Assembly (NCBI GenBank): GCA_016218485.1
Contig: JACRDY010000019.1
Location: 1-24,042 of the forward strand
Origin: Candidatus Falkowiibacteriota bacterium
GTDB lineage: Bacteria; Patescibacteriota; Patescibacteriia; JACRDY01
DNA length: 24,042 nt
Reading direction: 5' to 3'
Part shown: piece after piece, positions 17,601 to 23,228 of the stretch
How the letters are laid out: every line of letters starts with the position of its first letter
Numbering within the stretch: position 1 is the first letter of the stretch
Translations under genes and position numbers: made by a program
Notes under the pieces: model-generated
What the model was told of the DNA's origin: nothing
The model's database searches: none
The model's input: the letters and a program-made list of their open reading frames with translations, nothing else

Positions 17601-18429
17601 TACGCAGACAAACATTACTGCAGCCGTCCGCGGCGCTGTTATTCGGCTCCGTCCCATTATCGCACTCTTCGCCCGGATCAAGCGTACCATTGCCGCAGAA
17701 CGAAGTATCGTCAGGATTACTGGCATAGCGCAAGCCCAGATCAACCACCTGCAGCTGCGGCTCGCCTGACGGGGAATTTAAAGTGGTTGGATCCACCGTC
17801 AGATTAAAGAAACTGCGCACCACGATATTACGAATCGGCACCGCTGTATTGTGTGGGGCAAAACCGGTCACCCGCAAATTCTCATTGTAGGTCAAGTCAC
17901 AGGCCGAGGCGCTCCAATCGTCCGGCGCGCAGGCAGACCAAAACTTACCAAAACCGGTATCTTGGCAGGAGCGGTGCGCCAAACAGGCCGAAGTAGCGTA
18001 GAAACAGCTCTCTGACTGCCCCACGGTCTGGCAGGTCTCACCGCTGCTCGTACCCTCCACGAGAATTCTAAAAATAAAAGTCACGATGGCAAAAGCCAGG
18101 AGAATAATAATCAAGCCAATCACCGCGTTCATCAGGAGCTTACGCGCCTCGGCAATCCGCTCTTCATTGCCGCCCGAGGTCATCCAGATAAACCCGCCGT
18201 AGATACAAATGCCAACCGCAATGACACCAAGTAAACCCAAAATAACCCGAATGATATTGGCGACCGTGATGCGGATGTCAGTGGTGGTCAGCGCGATATT
18301 CTGCCCGACCGTGGTCAAACCCAGGTTATCCTGCGTCACCTGCGCATTCACCGCTCCGGCCAAGAGAAAACCGGCCAGCAGCACCAGGCCAAGTGAGAGG
18401 ACAAAAACTTTTCTGCTTAAAAATTTCAT
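8653..18429 (-). CDS. Giant (3258-residue) modular surface protein with VirB2-like pilin anchor
   Basis: A signal peptide (1-29, ending VNA|QV) precedes two membrane helices (about 55-84 and 100-123) joined by WMTSGGNEERIAEARK, the layout of VirB2/TrbC-like T4SS pilins. The rest should be extracellular. Approximate order: Cys-rich CGNG...GEECD modules (245-362); Ig-like region (458-570); four IPT/TIG domains (starting near 639, 744, 837, 942); a Cys-rich stretch (1034-1115); Big_5-like units near 1166, 1425 and 1977; six more Cys-rich modules (1642-1877); a pseudopilin-like segment (2600-2707); TSP3 repeats (2752-2905); a MopE-type motif CYNGIDDNCDG (2943-3008); and an unassigned C-terminus. 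No sortase signal or second anchor is seen. The anchor matches that of the 683-residue protein encoded 14 nt upstream. An adhesin or surface-fibre role is inferred from the domains. One uninterrupted frame argues for an intact gene. Confidence 0.95.
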   Translation of the reverse strand: MKFLSRKVFVLSLGLVLLAGFLLAGAVNAQVTQDNLGLTTVGQNIALTTTDIRITVANIIRVILGLLGVIAVGICIYGGFIWMTSGGNEERIAEARKLLMNAVIGLIIILLAFAIVTFIFRILVEGTSSGETCQTVGQSESCFYATSACLAHRSCQDTGFGKFWSACAPDDWSASACDLTYNENLRVTGFAPHNTAVPIRNIVVRSFFNLTVDPTTLNSPSGEPQLQVVDLGLRYASNPDDTSFCGNGTLDPGEECDNGTEPNNSAADGCSNVCLRTGSVLGQSTCGDGVIGLGEECDDSNTIVGDGCSALCLREGFGALCGNGTLDPGEECDYGSSQTEWDNNNCSPVSCLNLGASNQDDLASLQTYLDTLSVDELATLISTGTPVAGALSASTKKVEFRPAAACPAPNTDLKCFNKDTAYGVVALNGLRSTANRTLVCTAANPCYDYFIAGSAIDTQPPSISLTSPRWGQGVPLESLNFGLLSLATDDGGLSHVEYSVTDMNGVAQPIERDLGLDVYLDSDPEGGPLPDEYISHGYWDIFGFNPLDHAKLKAIAYDFDDHQTTSNEVEVVVRPAYCFNGVQDEDETGLDCGGQYCGSCAGDACNFNAQDVVPYVCSPNNFACASGSCSTSSCVCQNVPVITAVDADNGAVGNLITISGKYFGDGSGSSAVYFGDTLAADPPAICTSAWTDTQIIVAVPVGAVDGPIKVVDAAGNFDTTSPTDVQFADAEFIGDFDVNATVRPGLCQVDPAEGKFGDTAVLRGVNFGSGSGATDKVTFGGTVAPVVSSGWTSSAITAQVPNIAAGYVGVNVVSGTQVSNGVKFLSTASGFNTGPFIDYVTPSQGGIGQYVTIYGRNFGNQTGQVELEDNNYQVAWGSDDFPPSCDNTWSDHQIIVKVPATFTVPAGGALSTGQYTVRVVRSDALASNIVNFQVTNASPGPGICQLSPDNGPSGTVVYAIGENFGSSSSGSSRFEFYPWSENSRGAILGWSQLLVKTSVPGANDPDPAATGPARMFNAQGFGSNQYNFTVGACTENSCNSYPAEITCTDALEGVYAGDVTPRACWRCTSGDWQWDTERAIDDVQVCQQQFSACCGDGVCRAVSSTNPNPCQSSEPKANFVWAYSTGEMPLFPHVVEECSRTLSCGAGATPPSPSPWTPNWDAAKGWEYACVNAVVTARFDLPMYGPSLNANTITVERCLNTDCSSVADTAVVGTLSLFTSQATNDSFEFIPSTPFTPDTYYRVTLKGLSDNGIDSDEIRALSSAGGPGYALQFDYRWQFKTRTDPQPCAIGCPEVVPDPYTATAKGLLTDSLGLPQYHRAKADAADNACVFINPYGYDWTWQSSQTDRATISNTQVCANNVSKICSTSDDCAPGEGVCTSAIQRATAIKETPPSSPALIEAIESVSSKSDSGRLTVDFADPQVVAQWPNCTTACINSQIGVAFNIEMFSDDANLGAPYTLPPIKAEMYFCGPDTTCAIGLQSLQKREFIYLHHVGTVKDSFEYEMTFQVANPNQLLPNAYYRVIVPASEVVSVSGVQLTGLNYDKNGDSVLDSYSWVFKTKADFALCAIHHINVLPTYSSLFKIPDYRLYAGQAYGSPDDCSPFGQRLDNYSYAWDWRAANNFIPEGAPAEDVALITTSTGCGNGFIETGEDCDDGNTLPSDGCSSQCLWEGSSYPLCQNGVIDYGEECDFGLPTDLGWNANFCSISSCLFVGNNYHDVSVCGNGVTEDGEDCDNGSEPNDNDSDGCTNTCLHTGSVTGAAVCGNGSVELGEDCDDGNTLPTDGCSATCLFTGTIACGNELIDYGEECDLGTGFTPAYWLAHGCSIATCLHTGNDHYNFSVCGNGVIDPGEECDSGSEPNNDNTDGCTNQCIRPGSTTSGEYQTPYQLAISNNEGIADILARAGGFCNDNTNKVCSDNTQCTTGCNLSGEKEGSAGLEVVCGLSSCSQYGEAYGLDSDGCCRLRPAVESDSLIPPNTSTAVCRNTLIEAQFNRVMATQSFTETHQAGTDAVPNITLRFPLLTGETACPDLDTLFGQGPESGFRSRFARVVSAPLRLLRGVFGFGAQAQSGQCFVSARALGLDIDTNNDGSPDKTKFSLSLQQMLPPNRPIDVVISPEVRDIYGVALGQEFNWTFTTGADVCLLESVSVSPLSHSLSQPNQNYTVSAVAQTGGLTPIQPISGVYSWQWSWVLNPAADAIAYPGASDVPSPYQLASHCTVSGADCTGNAAVCANGPTDVCAVDASQRITAKNRNGEGTITPTVTVTEDSINNSVGFSESADSQLAVFICENPWPRVCYNRASGTPALPARSCQADTDCGGGAYCGFDAYLFMDAAGSLFSGLNAQTNYTNFKSYYCRDAGVGNDVSDDLPALQFPPLMINPQIPLGTGPNLLRHILLPRASNAAFWGGEQQGSSDAIIVSVEKNTEHVSPSQWFSQRFGVDGSATTVDGYSAVSLGNTYYINGGNWFETWPNYPNGVLFTNMYILSQNEGANANTNNIFQQLVRNFTLNVNKTGPDICKINGGGIMKDASGNAIACSKDFDCYRCITEDGSRASETLCETNVECSGVCLEKDSEGVCLTPAPVCSNGASGDYAYCANPKDKIRRNVQRAADIHDIRGLLDAYYDKFGIYPKLEAGSYIQGRSYSAWPSWQGTLGNALGFRLPVDPINEFNGCSAPYNSSTCWDEKVLRFACPNNSYTYFYRGQVDGDSGEVIANWEGFSPAEPTFTLWEYSQATEKAYEDAMAQICFNFEGYSIGDADADGIRDSQDNCVFKKNGFIPACNGTNDGACCPSSDPTQCCPWYDPANPTDPDMLANVSKYCQQNNSDNPTNQAGKDLIGDACDICPDDPYHNDTDHDGLCGPVDNCWAAANQLQTDSDNSCTTAYGPQPWTSLTADPLCGDACDAQCFGNDADDCRASCVSPWSWTGNGGQANCCGDDGENGATEICYNGIDDNCDGRIDEQLDTDGDSYYTCDYARTDCNEGNADINPGAQEICGDGIDNNCDSGVDEGCQDITLKTVDVGGFNDDSYYLVLTDKVSGQVLTEKVCFAASGSPVPAGRNGLCCNIDGTACVASGGTVSVPKLQVGENNYNVTLYPVEPIDHIGSFALVVSDNVRVSTVNNAACPHNTANAACVGIPNAFNRANCFYSTASAGNCMLWPYNFWWGKSVLPYTSCTKTLIAPAGGIAVWGVPGSSVSNPDQQTQACLGMGAADTYYSVRLDSVQTTLATPVPGSSGFSPLPVYDPNTWIAFDLSICDGSCAAP
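12803..13506 (-). repeat. Cys-rich module block 2: six modules in A-B-C-A-B-C order
   Basis: Residues 1642-1877 of the giant hold six modules of the CGNGxxxxGExCD type (Myxococcus Cys-rich/DUF4215-like). Type A has CDDGNTLPxDGCSxxCL. Type B has IDYGEECDxG with a longer insert and CSxxxCL..GN. Type C has CDxGSEPNxxxxDGCTNxC. They occur strictly as A-B-C-A-B-C, with unit lengths of about 36, 44 and 41 residues, then 34, 45 and 39, giving a super-repeat of about 120 residues. Confidence 0.85.
17345..17697 (-). repeat. Cys-rich module block 1: three modules in C-A-B order
   Basis: Residues 245-362 carry three modules: CDNGTEPNNSAADGCSNVC (type C), CDDSNTIVGDGCSALC (type A) and CDYGSSQTEWDNNNCSPVSC (type B). 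The order is the same cycle as block 2. At DNA level, a stretch of about 30 nt containing gcccggatcaagcgtaccat occurs identically near 17441-17471 and 17669-17699, a sign of recent duplication inside the block. Confidence 0.8.
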
Positions 18430-18443
18430 GGTACCAAAAAATA

Positions 18444-20495
18444 TTACGGCAGGCAGTCAGCCGGACAACTGCTGGTACTCTCCCCCAGCTCGCAGGAGCC
18501 GTTGCCGCAGACATTCGGCACCCAGTTGACCGGCAGCGGCTGCGGGCAGAGTCCGGTCGTGGCCTGCGGTGAGCCAGCGACACAGCAGGAACGGCTCGTC
18601 CCGGTACAGCCCGGGCCAGCGGCCGGCTGGTAGCAATTCTGGTAAATATCCTTCACCCCGGCGGTAAACTGTGTGGAGTAGATAAAGGGAGTGTCAGCGG
18701 CAATGGTCTCCTGGTACGGCTGGTGGTTGAGGTAGACGCGCGTCTTGAACTGCCCGTTGTCATCAAAATTTTTGAAATTAACCGTAAACCAGAAGAAGTC
18801 CTGCTCCTGGTAACTGCCGAGACACTGCCCATCTACCACCAGACAATTGTCAGTGGCCATACTGACGTTATCATTGGCTGAAGTCAGGGTACGACCCAGC
18901 ATCCGCCGGCCAAAAATACCTTCAGCCGGAGCAGCCAGCTCCACATTACTGCGCTCGGGGAGCGATTCACCCGGATCAAAACTCTCCAAGACCGGCGGCG
19001 AGCTGATGATGTTGCTGTTAGTGGAAAAACGCCAGACAAAATTGTCTTTAAATGTCAGTGGGCCGACCAGATCATCACTGGGACCGACCGCGCAGCCACA
19101 GTGGTCGGCCGCGCTGGCATCAGCCGGACAGAGCAGACCGTCAGCCGAACAGTCCGCGCCGTTCTGTCCATTGCCATTGAGTGAATTGGCCGCCGCGTCC
19201 ATCACACCATCCAAGAGATCCATATTGGCCTGCGCGCTCATGTCGGCGGGCGCGGCCGGATCAAGACTAGCGGCGCGCACCACCGCTGCCAATTCGGCAT
19301 TACCGGGCAGACAGTAAATCTCCTCACCACAGGAATTCAGACCACAGAGGCTGTCGGTGGTGAACTCAATCGTGGAGTAGTTATTGGACACCGTCCACTG
19401 ACCGGCAACGGCCGCGTACTGGCTCGGATCATCCCCCGGCGCGGTAACCTGGTAAGCGGCAATATTTTGATTATTAATGACAATAGGATTGATCGGCTCG
19501 TTAAAGTTAATTTGCACCACCGCGTTCATGTACTCGGTGGAGGCAGCTAGCGGGAAGACGCTCTCCACCTGCGGTGGCGTGGTATCCACCTGGGTACTGA
19601 CTTCAAAGTCCCAGAGATAGAAAGCCAGCGCGCCCGAACCAAAAGCATCGTCGCCGTTGGCCTTCTTGATGTTCTCGCCCAGGCGCACCGAATAGTACAT
19701 CTTTTCAGACGGGCTGCCGAGCCAATCCACCGGATCAATGACAAAGGTCTTGGCGTCCGTGGTACTGACGCGCACTACCCGGTTGGCGTTTGTCCCGCCA
19801 TCCAGCCCCCAGCCGTTACGGTCGCCCTCACTATTGGCAAAAATCCGCACGTTCTCGGCATTCAATACTCCCCGGATAACCTCGGGGCTGCCCGGCACTG
19901 GCGCTGGGTCTAAAATAAAACTCTGGCGAGCGCTGCCTAGACTCGTCACGTCCAGGTCAATCGGCTCTTTAAAGGTCACCATAATCATGGTATTGCGCGG
20001 CACGTCATGCTGTCCCCGCGTCGGGTAGTGACTCTCCACGATGCCGCTGCCCAGCGCCCCGCGGCCAAAGCCGATATTCTGGTTGCCCGGGGCGTTGAAA
20101 CCGCTAAGTCCGGTGATACCGAGCGTGTGCATAATAAAGGTGACAATGGCGAAAGCCAAGAGGATGATGGCCAGACCGATCGCCCAGTTAATCATGATTT
20201 TTTTGGCCTGCTGGATCTTTTCCTCTTCACCGCCCGAGGTCATCCAGACAAATCCGCCATAGAGAATGATACCGACCGAAACAATGCCGATGAGCCCAAG
20301 GGCGATGCGGATAATATTGGCGATAATCAGACGAATATCCTGCTGCGGCAGAATGATCGTGTCAGCCACTTGGTTCAGCCCGAGATCTTCGGTAGTGACC
20401 TGGGCGCTCGCCGAGCCAGCGCTGAAATAAAAAAACATCAGCACAAAAAACGCGCTGACGAAAAATACTAGGAGTTTTTGGTTTTTGAGGCCCAT
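18444..20495 (-). CDS. VirB2-like pilin-anchored surface protein with Big_5-type domains
   Basis: The 683 residues carry a signal peptide (1-31, ending ASA|QV) and the same two-helix module as the giant (about 57-85 and 102-124, linked by WMTSGGEEEKIQQAKK); the two N-termini align from AQVT through AFAIVTFI. The ectodomain has two SbsA/Big_5-like Ig domains (VPRNTMIMVTFKEPIDLD and MNAVVQINFNEPINPIVI), a Cys-bearing insert, a beta-rich region, and a C-terminal CGNGSCELGESTSSCPADC module related to the giant's Cys-rich repeats. The frame is open to 20615, but that start lies inside yqeY; the ATG at 20495 begins a proper signal peptide. The giant follows after 14 nt. It is probably a partner or minor subunit of the same structure; this is inference. 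Confidence 0.92.
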   Translation of the reverse strand: MGLKNQKLLVFFVSAFFVLMFFYFSAGSASAQVTTEDLGLNQVADTIILPQQDIRLIIANIIRIALGLIGIVSVGIILYGGFVWMTSGGEEEKIQQAKKIMINWAIGLAIILLAFAIVTFIMHTLGITGLSGFNAPGNQNIGFGRGALGSGIVESHYPTRGQHDVPRNTMIMVTFKEPIDLDVTSLGSARQSFILDPAPVPGSPEVIRGVLNAENVRIFANSEGDRNGWGLDGGTNANRVVRVSTTDAKTFVIDPVDWLGSPSEKMYYSVRLGENIKKANGDDAFGSGALAFYLWDFEVSTQVDTTPPQVESVFPLAASTEYMNAVVQINFNEPINPIVINNQNIAAYQVTAPGDDPSQYAAVAGQWTVSNNYSTIEFTTDSLCGLNSCGEEIYCLPGNAELAAVVRAASLDPAAPADMSAQANMDLLDGVMDAAANSLNGNGQNGADCSADGLLCPADASAADHCGCAVGPSDDLVGPLTFKDNFVWRFSTNSNIISSPPVLESFDPGESLPERSNVELAAPAEGIFGRRMLGRTLTSANDNVSMATDNCLVVDGQCLGSYQEQDFFWFTVNFKNFDDNGQFKTRVYLNHQPYQETIAADTPFIYSTQFTAGVKDIYQNCYQPAAGPGCTGTSRSCCVAGSPQATTGLCPQPLPVNWVPNVCGNGSCELGESTSSCPADCLP

Positions 20496-20553
20496 GATCG
20501 TTCGTCTGTTAGACCTATTACCATTCCCCAAACAACGGGCGAGTCCCGAACGC

Positions 20554-21003
20554 TTACTCGGATGACTGTAGTTTCTGCTTGACCAGCTGGCTGACCAGTC
20601 CGCCGTCAGCCGCACCGCCGAGCTGCTGCATCACACCCGCCATGACTTTGCCAAAATTAGCCCGTTCAGGTTCGGCCAAACCGGCCAGTATGGTATCAAT
20701 AGCCACGCTGACTTCCTCGGCCGAAGGCGCCGGCGGCAAATACCGCTGCAGAATCTCCAGCTCACGACGTTCTTGATCAGCCAAATCCTGACGAGCCGCT
20801 CTGTCATACTCGGCGATGGAATCCTGGCGCTGTTTGATCTGCGACTTGATCACCTGTAGCACATCAGCCTCCGTCACTTCCCGGCCTGCCTTGGCTTTCT
20901 TGGTCAGTTCAGCCTTAAGCAACCTTAGCGTGCTCTTCCCCGCCTGGTCTTTAGTTTTTAACGCTTGCCCAAAATCCTCTTCAATGGTAACGAGTAAGGA
21001 CAC
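20554..21003 (-). CDS. yqeY: GatB/YqeY domain-containing protein
   Basis: This 149-residue YqeY-family protein opens with MSLLVTIEEDFGQALKTKDQ, then LRLLKAELTKKAKAGREVTEADVLQVIKSQIKQRQDSIAEY and a C-terminal NFGKVMAGVMQQLGGAADGGLVSQLVK stretch, the helical tail shared with the GatB subunit of tRNA amidotransferase. Family length is normal. Its molecular role is not settled; an effect on tRNA-dependent amidation or translation is usually suggested. The start codon is GTG at 21003, fixed by the conserved MSLL opening. It follows rpsU by 11 nt, a pairing common in many bacteria, so rpsU-yqeY form an operon; the pilin-anchored gene begins 58 nt after its stop with no clear terminator between them. 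Confidence 0.93.
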   Translation of the reverse strand: MSLLVTIEEDFGQALKTKDQAGKSTLRLLKAELTKKAKAGREVTEADVLQVIKSQIKQRQDSIAEYDRAARQDLADQERRELEILQRYLPPAPSAEEVSVAIDTILAGLAEPERANFGKVMAGVMQQLGGAADGGLVSQLVKQKLQSSE

Positions 21004-21014
21004 ACGATTTGGTG

Positions 21015-21242
21015 TTAATAACGTTCTTCTGTTAATCTGCCGATCTTACGCAGGTACTCGCGTTTCTCACGCAGTTCCTTACGACGGAGCGCGGAGACTT
21101 TTGCCGCCGTCTTGTTCTTCTTCGGCTTATAGTACTGGATTTTCTTGGCTTGCAAGACTTTGCCGCTCTGAATAATCCGCCGATTAAACCGTCGCAGGAG
21201 ACTGTCAAAAGACTCTCCTTTTTTCCGCTTAACTTCTGCCAT
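21015..21242 (-). CDS. rpsU: 30S ribosomal protein S21
   Basis: This is a small, very basic 75-residue protein of the 30S subunit that contacts the region near the anti-Shine-Dalgarno end of 16S rRNA. The family core is plain: GESFDSLLRRFNRRIIQSGKV (bS21 N-terminal helix), then a Lys/Arg-rich helix with RRKELREKREYLRK. It has a strong Shine-Dalgarno (AAGGAAGG) 7 nt before the ATG, in contrast with most genes in this window. It is the first gene after the structured terminator region and is followed by yqeY. Confidence 0.97.
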   Translation of the reverse strand: MAEVKRKKGESFDSLLRRFNRRIIQSGKVLQAKKIQYYKPKKNKTAAKVSALRRKELREKREYLRKIGRLTEERY

Positions 21243-21249
21243 GGTGCCA

Positions 21250-21257
21250 CCTTCCTT
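21250..21257 (-). promoter_or_regulatory. Strong ribosome binding site of rpsU
   Basis: AAGGAAGG on the minus strand ends 7 nt before the rpsU ATG. It is the clearest Shine-Dalgarno in the window and confirms the S21 start. Confidence 0.75.
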
Positions 21258-21324
21258 TCTAAAATAATTGATTAAAATTAAAATTTAACCTGTATTTAGA
21301 ATAACACTATTCTCAAGTTAAGTC

Positions 21325-21430
21325 AAAAAAATCCAGCACATTCCTGTCGGGGTAGTACACACTGCAGAAATACTCTCTCAACCATTCATTCCCCAGAGCA
21401 CGCTGACGGGGTATTCTGGAAGGTGCTGGA
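21325..21430 (-). terminator. Long structured terminator or candidate small RNA after the HIT gene
   Basis: On the minus strand, TCCAGCAC starts 5 nt after the HIT gene stop and pairs with GTGCTGGA about 90 nt later. The pairing extends through one mismatch into TTCC/GGAA, and seven T residues (21325-21331) follow at once. The closing stem plus T run is a convincing terminator. The enclosed loop of about 70 nt, with two TACCCCG(T/A)CAG direct repeats and an inner CCAGA/TCTGG pairing, is much larger than a terminator needs. Confidence 0.65.
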
Positions 21431-21435
21431 TAAAC

Positions 21436-21771
21436 CTAATCGGAGAGATGAGCGCCCCCGAGCAGATGAATGTGCAGGTGATCCACCACCTGACCGCCGT
21501 CAGCCCCTGTATTTATTACTGTTTTATAGCCGCGCTGACTAATCCCCTGCTCAACCGCCAGACGTTGGACAATCAGCAATAGCCGAGCCAGCAACCCCCC
21601 GTCGGATTCGCTGACGTCGGCGAGAGAAGCGATGTGCTGCTTCGGCACGATCAAAAGATGCACCGGCGCTTTCGGATGAATATCGGCAAAAGCCACCGCC
21701 TCCCCATCTTCGTACGCCAGTGTGGCGGGCAGCTGCCGATTGATAATTTTACAGAAAATACACTCGGTCAT
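21436..21771 (-). CDS. HIT family (histidine triad) nucleotide-binding protein
   Basis: This 111-residue HIT-superfamily protein, probably a Hint-type nucleoside phosphoramidase/AMP-lysine hydrolase acting in the cytosol, carries the catalytic triad H98-L-H100-I-H102 (motif DHLHIHLLGG). The family opening CIFCKII (C4, C7) and the alpha-phosphate-binding segment KAPVHLLIVPKQHI are also present. Length is normal. Its ATG overlaps the hisS stop by 4 nt (ATGA), so translation is coupled to histidyl-tRNA synthetase. The natural substrate cannot be told from sequence. Confidence 0.95.
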   Translation of the reverse strand: MTECIFCKIINRQLPATLAYEDGEAVAFADIHPKAPVHLLIVPKQHIASLADVSESDGGLLARLLLIVQRLAVEQGISQRGYKTVINTGADGGQVVDHLHIHLLGGAHLSD

Positions 21772-23165
21772 ACTGAACGGATTTTGCCGTCTTTGAGTTT
21801 CTTTTTAATTTCCGTCACCACACGATCCAAATCCACGTTTTCCTGGACGCCGCCCTCCATATCACGCATCAAGATCGTGCCCTCCAGCACTTCCTTTTGC
21901 CCGAGAATCAGCACGTACTTGACGCCCATCTTGTCGGCCAGCTCCAGCTGCGACTTGAGACTGTCTTTGGCGAACATCTGGCCGACGGCCATTTTTTCTT
22001 TACGGAACTCTTCCAGCAGCTGGAAACCCCGCTGTTTAGCCTGCTCGCCAATTTGCGCCAGGAACACCTGCGGGCCTTTCTTGGCCGGCGGCTCCACACT
22101 CTGCTTACGCATCTCGATCACCAGCCGCTCAATGCCTATACTGACGCCACAGCCCGGCGCCTCTTTGCCAGAGATCACCGCTGACAGTCCGTCATACCGG
22201 CCGCCGCCGCCCAGCGCCGACTGCCGCCGTTCTGGCTGATCATCCGGCGCCACGGGTAGAATTTCAAATACCGTCTTGGTATAGTAGTCCAGTCCGCGCA
22301 CGAGAAATGAGTTGAGGTTGTAGGGAATACTTAACGCGTCCAGATACTCCAGCACGCGCATGAAGTGATTCTTGCACTCTTCACACAGCCAATCCACGAT
22401 CTGCGGCGCTTCACTTTTAAGCTCCTGACAGCCCTCTTCTTTGCAGTCGAGGAGGCGGAGCGGATTCTTGAGCAGCCGGCGCTGACAGTCACCGCAGAGG
22501 TTGCGCTTTTTGCGCCGGTAGTAGGCGATGAGATTCTTCTTGTACTCGGGCCGGCAGTTGGGGCAGCCGATGCTGTTGACCTGCATTTCCACCTTCAGGC
22601 CGATTTCTTTGAGGAATAAGTATGACAGGAGAATAATTTCCGCGTCTACCGCCGGATTCATTTCCCCGATCGTTTCCAGACCGAATTGGTTGAACTGGCG
22701 GTAGCGTCCGGTCTGCGGACGGTCATAGCGGAAACAGCTGCCCCAGTAAAAGACCTTGACCGGCTGCGGTAAATTGAGCATGCCGTGCTCGTTGTAGGCG
22801 CGCACCACTGAAGCGGTAATTTCGGGACGGAGACTGACGCTGTCGCCCCCGGCATCGGTGAAGGTGTACATTTCCTTTTCCACGATGTCAGTGACGTCCC
22901 CGACCGAGCGGCGGAAGAGCGAAGTCATCTCCAGCAGCGGCGTGTCAATTTTGCCGAAACCGTAAAATTTGGCGAGCTCGGTCGCTTTGGTCTGCAGATA
23001 CTGCACCGGGCCTTGATCAGCCGGCAGGATATCTTTGAAACCGCGGAGTAGCTGGATGTCTTTCTTAGAACGATTCTTCTTCTCGCCGTCGTCAGCGATG
23101 TCGTGCGGTTCTTGGCTCATTGGTTGGCGAGACTGCTGCCAACGTTTGTTCCCTTTTTTCGGCAT
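21768..23165 (-). CDS. hisS: Histidine--tRNA ligase
   Basis: This 465-residue class II synthetase charges tRNA-His. Motif 2 is F145-R-Y-D-R-P-Q-T-G-R-Y-R-Q-F; the HisRS-specific boxes are LVRGLDYYT (288-296) and GGGRYDGL (320-327); motif 3 is SIGIERL (342-348). The C-terminal domain (from about 366, QVFLAQIGEQA) is the anticodon-binding fold. The insertion domain carries four Cys pairs (C201/C204, C224/C227, C241/C246, C261/C264), which could bind zinc. A Lys-rich, probably disordered extension of about 35 residues precedes the conserved LLRGFKDILP; M16 at 23120 is an alternative start. It is followed by the overlapping HIT gene. Confidence 0.97.
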   Translation of the reverse strand: MPKKGNKRWQQSRQPMSQEPHDIADDGEKKNRSKKDIQLLRGFKDILPADQGPVQYLQTKATELAKFYGFGKIDTPLLEMTSLFRRSVGDVTDIVEKEMYTFTDAGGDSVSLRPEITASVVRAYNEHGMLNLPQPVKVFYWGSCFRYDRPQTGRYRQFNQFGLETIGEMNPAVDAEIILLSYLFLKEIGLKVEMQVNSIGCPNCRPEYKKNLIAYYRRKKRNLCGDCQRRLLKNPLRLLDCKEEGCQELKSEAPQIVDWLCEECKNHFMRVLEYLDALSIPYNLNSFLVRGLDYYTKTVFEILPVAPDDQPERRQSALGGGGRYDGLSAVISGKEAPGCGVSIGIERLVIEMRKQSVEPPAKKGPQVFLAQIGEQAKQRGFQLLEEFRKEKMAVGQMFAKDSLKSQLELADKMGVKYVLILGQKEVLEGTILMRDMEGGVQENVDLDRVVTEIKKKLKDGKIRSV

Positions 23166-23193
23166 ACAAAATAGTTAAATGGTTATCCGTTCT

Positions 23194-23223
23194 GTTAACC
23201 AGGGTTTTAAAACCCTGGTTAAC
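23194..23223. repeat. 30-bp perfect palindrome between lepB and hisS
   Basis: A perfect palindrome with half-site gttaaccagggtttt fills half of the 63-bp lepB-hisS spacer. Neither side has a clear T run, so it is a poor terminator. Its form resembles a REP unit or a protein-binding site. Confidence 0.7.
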
Positions 23224-23228
23224 GAATA

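Noticed and set aside
6514..20495. A complete type IV secretion or conjugation system
   Set aside because: Only VirB2-like membrane modules occur; no ATPase, coupling protein, relaxase or channel genes are in the window.
20496..20615. Upstream start at 20615 for the 683-residue pilin-anchored protein
   Set aside because: It runs into yqeY and would bury the signal peptide behind 40 residues; the ATG at 20495 opens directly with the signal peptide.
21298..21313. agaata/tattct inverted repeat upstream of rpsU as an operator
   Set aside because: The arms are only 6 bp in an AT-rich region and no matching second site or clear promoter can be placed with it.
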